The notes beneath the pieces are model-generated. The model saw only the letters and a list, made by a program, of their open reading frames with translations. It was not told the DNA's origin and did no database searches. A stretch of DNA of 64,000 nt from Drosophila persimilis (Eukaryota > Arthropoda > Insecta > Diptera > Drosophilidae). The position numbers and the translations under genes were made by a program. The stretch covers positions 4,650,001 to 4,714,000 of the forward strand of contig NW_020825298.1 of NCBI RefSeq assembly GCF_003286085.1, given 5' to 3'. Each line of letters opens with the position of its first letter. The stretch's first letter is position 1. Shown here piece after piece: positions 60,656-64,000 of this stretch.

Positions 60656-62912
60656 CCTTCCTTCCAGTACTTTTTTGTAATATTCTCCTCTTCATTTCTG
60701 CTTTGACCTTTGCGATGACGTCGGACCGGCTTCGGGTTACATCGCGAGAGCAACGCACGGCAAATGCAATGTAAACAGAGAGGGGCGACCGAAAGAGAGA
60801 GAGCGAGCTAGAAAGAGACGGAAACAGTGAAAGAGAGCCGCCATAGTGTGGTGGAACCCGAGCGCGTGTTGAGTTCCACACGAAGAGTGCAACAAATGTT
60901 TGAATGAAAACTGTTGGGCGGAAGGGAGGGGGGCGGTGGGGCACAACAAGGTAAATGTTGGGGCACGTGGGATGCGTAGTACTCCCACGGGGTGATGGGT
61001 GAGGGGTGTTGGGTGCGTGGGTGGGCTCAAAGCGAGTAATGTAATGTCTTGTCCTTTTTTTTCGGCACACTGGCACACATAGCACGGGCTGTACGCCCGT
61101 ATAACCTTTCCTCCGAAAGGACTTTGCCTCGTGGCCAGACAAAAGCCGCCTGCTTAGGCTCGCGTTTTGCTCTCCCAGCATTTTGTTGTGTGCGATTTTT
61201 GGTTTTCACTCTTTTGGCATATGGTGGATGAGTACACCACCCACCGCCCACCCCCCACCTCCTCCTCTATCATATCATTGTGTATTGTGTGTTCGCCAGA
61301 AAAGCTGTTTTGCCAATTCCTTTTTTGCCCCCTTGCGGGGGGGTTTTCTGGCTAAGTATTTTTCGCAAAACGGCATCGCATTTCCACGATTAGCAGATAA
61401 ACATATGTTAAGCTGGAAAGTCGGAGCGCTGAGCACTGAGGTAGTGGCTCTGATTGAGCTTTCAAAATGGGCCAGGTTTGGCCTTCGCTGGGGTCACCGG
61501 CTGTTTGTTTAGGATGCAACAGCTGTGGCCGGAAAGTCGGTCGAAAATGTTCCGAAAATGTGCCACGCGTTGAAAATTTTTAGTTCCAGTTTTTGTTGAG
61601 GAAGGGGCTTTAAATGGCATACAAAATAGGAAGGTACGAACGGAAGGTAGGGGGTTTTTCGTGTATACCATATAGAGAGTTGAAGCTCTTTCATTTGGGA
61701 AGCTTGATATATTTTCTAGCTATTTTTGTAGCACCTAAAAATACTATATATACGGCACCTAAAGGTGTCCTCCTCAAACAGGTTTCATTCTGGAATTAAA
61801 TTTATTTTTTCTTTTATTTAGAATCGGTTCTAAAGATGGGAAAATCATTCAATAAATTTATCTAAAAAGAATCAAGGATTAGATCATTTTCCATAAGGAA
61901 ATAAAATCGAAGATGAATCATATTTGGTTCCATATTGGGAGTTTTATATATTCTCTTTTCCGATATATATCTGTCCATTAAATACAAATATTATGCTCAT
62001 ATCAGTGGGAGCAAGCGAGGCGAGTGAGTCGGGGGTAGGCGAGTGAAACGGGTGTTTTTTTAAGCAAGAAAGATATTTTCAAGTGAGCTATAATTGAGCA
62101 ATTTCCAAGTTAATTTTGAACCCAAATCTGCTTCCATATTGAGAGTTTTTTTCAATGTATGTAAAGGCTTTTTAATAAAAAGAAAGATACATGTTTAATT
62201 GAGTCATAATTAAGCTCAGAGCTGGTACCATATTGAATGATTTTTCTTCGATTTTTTGTCGCCTTATTGCTGTGTCTTATAAACCACTAAAACCCACCAA
62301 TACCCAGTGCTGCTACCACCATTAAAGCCTTCTTTGCTTTGGAAACCAAATTTGGAAAATCTGTACAAACTCGCAGCGAAACATGTCCCTAAATCTCCTG
62401 GATTACCCGTAGCATTCCCATTTCTAGAGACTACTTTGTACTTTGCCAGCCCTTAATTCAATTAACTTTAATGAACTGAATTATAATTGCAAATAAATTA
62501 TACCATTTGCGACGCACACACAAATTCGCGTCACACTTTTCGCTCTGGAGCCGAGAGGCAACCCTAAACCCTAAGACGTCGGCCGGGCCAATTAGAAAAC
62601 TTTGTGCGAAAATGGCAGACGAGACGGAAACTTGTCTTCAGATCAGAGAGAGAGAGAGAGCGAGAGAGAAAGCCCCGCGGAGGCCCAAACGAGTCGCGTA
62701 GTTGGATTGGCGGGGGGGTGTGTGGTGAGGGGGGGAGGGGAGAAAAAAAGCTTACCAAAGTCAAACTCGATTAAAAATGCATAAATGCAATTAAAGGCAA
62801 ATGGAAATCGAACGAAACTCGCAAAAAGCTTTCAATGTAAGCCAGACGGAGGGGGGAGGAGGGGGTGGAGGGTAGCCAAATGCCAAAAGACAGAAAGAAG
62901 AGCTCGGCGGGA
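60656..62912. other. Non-coding stretch with a GAGA/GCCAT cluster
   Basis: Around 60715-60860 lie a TGACGTC site, several GAGAG motifs and a GCCAT motif, discussed as a finding. Around 61920 and 62130 a 'ttccatattg(g/a)gagtttt' phrase is repeated in diverged surroundings. GA runs occur near 62645-62668. No coding exon is supportable. Confidence 0.5.
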
Positions 62913-62934
62913 GGGGGGGGGGGGGGGGGGGGGG
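62913..62934. repeat. Poly(G) tract, 22 bases
   Basis: An uninterrupted run of 22 G in a purine-rich neighbourhood. True length may differ because such runs sequence poorly. Confidence 0.85.
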
Positions 62935-64000
62935 CAGCACTGGGCAGTGGGGCAAAGACACTCAAAAGGCGCGACAAGTGTCGAGCTGAGCTTTGCTTTG
63001 GTTTTCGCGAGAGGCGCAGCTGGAGAGAGGCAAAAGCAGTCCAAGAAGCGAAGCCCTGACCATGCAACGAGGCAGCAACAGAAAGAGAGCGAGATAGAGA
63101 GAGAGAGGGAGAGGGGGGCGGTGCAACACACGCTGGTTGACTGGTTGAGTTGGTTTTGCTGACTGCACTTGTTTTTGCCATTATTATTGTTGTTGCTGCC
63201 GCTACTTGCTACGTTTTGTGGCAGCTAAAACGAGAAAAAGAAGGCTTTTTTTGGGCAAAGCGAAGCCTTTGATACACTTAAACAACCAGGGGTTCGATTT
63301 TGAGGCGGTTTTGTGGAAATAGTGGGCTATCGGAGAGGGGTTTTCTTACAAAGAATGGTTCTTTCTATAGAAACTTTATGATATGTGTTTTGGAGTTGAT
63401 CAAAGGCCCTATAGAACCTGTGAAACCCTATAGATTATAGGTTTCCGAAGCTACCTTTAACAGAAAGAAGGTCTGCTTAAAGTTCTAGACAGTCCAAAAG
63501 CAGGACAGACTTTTGCCTTGAGGATTCTCTAACCCTTCGAAGACCCCCTGCATTTTTTATAAATTTTTCCAAGCATCTGGCCAAAGCCGCCATCCCCTCT
63601 GCAAGGGGGCTTTACCAATTCACCCACACACACACACAGACACACAGACAACGGTTAGCCGGAGACTATCAGTGTCTGTGTGTGTGTGCGTAAAGCTAAC
63701 ATATTGCGGCACTTTTTGGACACTTTTCGTGCAATAAGACCACTCGAAATCATAGAACAAACCCTGTAAGGGGCAATGCCTGGCATTTCTAGCATAAAAA
63801 CATCATAGATTGTTGTAAAAGCATAAAATTCCAACATATGCTAGCTCGCACACACACACACACATACCCATCTTTGACTTACTTTCAAATGCACTGTGTA
63901 GAAACGGTGTGTTTTTATTTTTGTGTTTGTGTGTGTTTCTTTTTTCTTCTTTGTTTTCTTCGTTTTGTGTGTTTTTCTATGCTTTTACTTTTTCCTTTTT
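62935..64000. other. Non-coding stretch to the window end
   Basis: GA-rich near 63081-63115, with CA/GT runs near 63623-63650, 63672-63690 and 63849-63864. No gene is supportable. Confidence 0.5.

Noticed and set aside
63289-63311. GGGGTTCGATTTTG resembling a tRNA T-arm
   Set aside because: No D-arm, anticodon stem or acceptor stem can be placed around it.

Overview
This is a window of animal nuclear DNA that looks like a Drosophila genome. The signs are a 54-base intron, GA/CT and CA/GT microsatellites throughout, a coding exon full of mixed CAG/CAA glutamine tracts, Tc1-like transposon remnants and a fragment resembling the DINE-1/INE-1 Helitron. The species cannot be fixed by eye; an obscura-group fly is a guess. 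About 95% of the window is non-coding and looks like large introns or intergenic DNA of a developmental or neuronal locus.

Only two protein-coding units are well supported. One is a 2.0 kb coding exon on the minus strand (47410 down to 45388). It has a start codon and ends at a consensus splice donor, and encodes 674 residues dominated by acidic, Gln, His-Ala and Ala/Thr tracts. Its later exons were not found in the 45 kb that follow on that strand, so it probably has a very long next intron. The second is a small complete two-exon gene on the plus strand (58426-58917, 145 aa). It has a putative winged-helix N-terminus like the Drosophila DUF4777 family, a lysine-rich tail and three AATAAA signals. 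If the minus-strand gene has an upstream exon beyond the window, as a good splice acceptor at 47680 suggests, the small gene is nested antisense in its intron.

The rest is repeats. From left to right: a diverged AT-rich tandem array (296-970); a 170-bp TA-flanked MITE with perfect 17-bp terminal repeats (3611-3780); two direct copies of a Tc1-type terminus (8201-8624); a 0.55 kb non-autonomous Tc1-like element (9260-9815); two 3' fragments of one Tc1-like transposon 28 kb apart (12120-12617 and 40861-41287); several AT-rich and GATA arrays; GC-rich minisatellites; a 104-bp satellite with dimeric structure (52892-53380); and a TATA-rich array with a ~304-bp higher-order period (60070-60655). 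Three C or G homopolymers of 22-25 bases also occur.

The most striking structure is at 35170-38975: an inverted repeat with arms of about 1.3-1.4 kb around a ~1.1 kb spacer. The arms are built of ~486-bp tandem units (three on the left, two on the right). Each unit carries GAGAG runs and a GCCAT motif, and all five keep the same start-codon context. The same 66-codon, strongly basic reading frame (29% Lys/Arg) is present unchanged in both arms. The layout fits either a fold-back transposon (Galileo/FB type) or a hairpin-RNA locus producing endogenous siRNAs. It is bounded on the left by a DINE-1-like fragment, and its spacer carries a hAT-like MITE. This is the best candidate in the window for an undescribed system.
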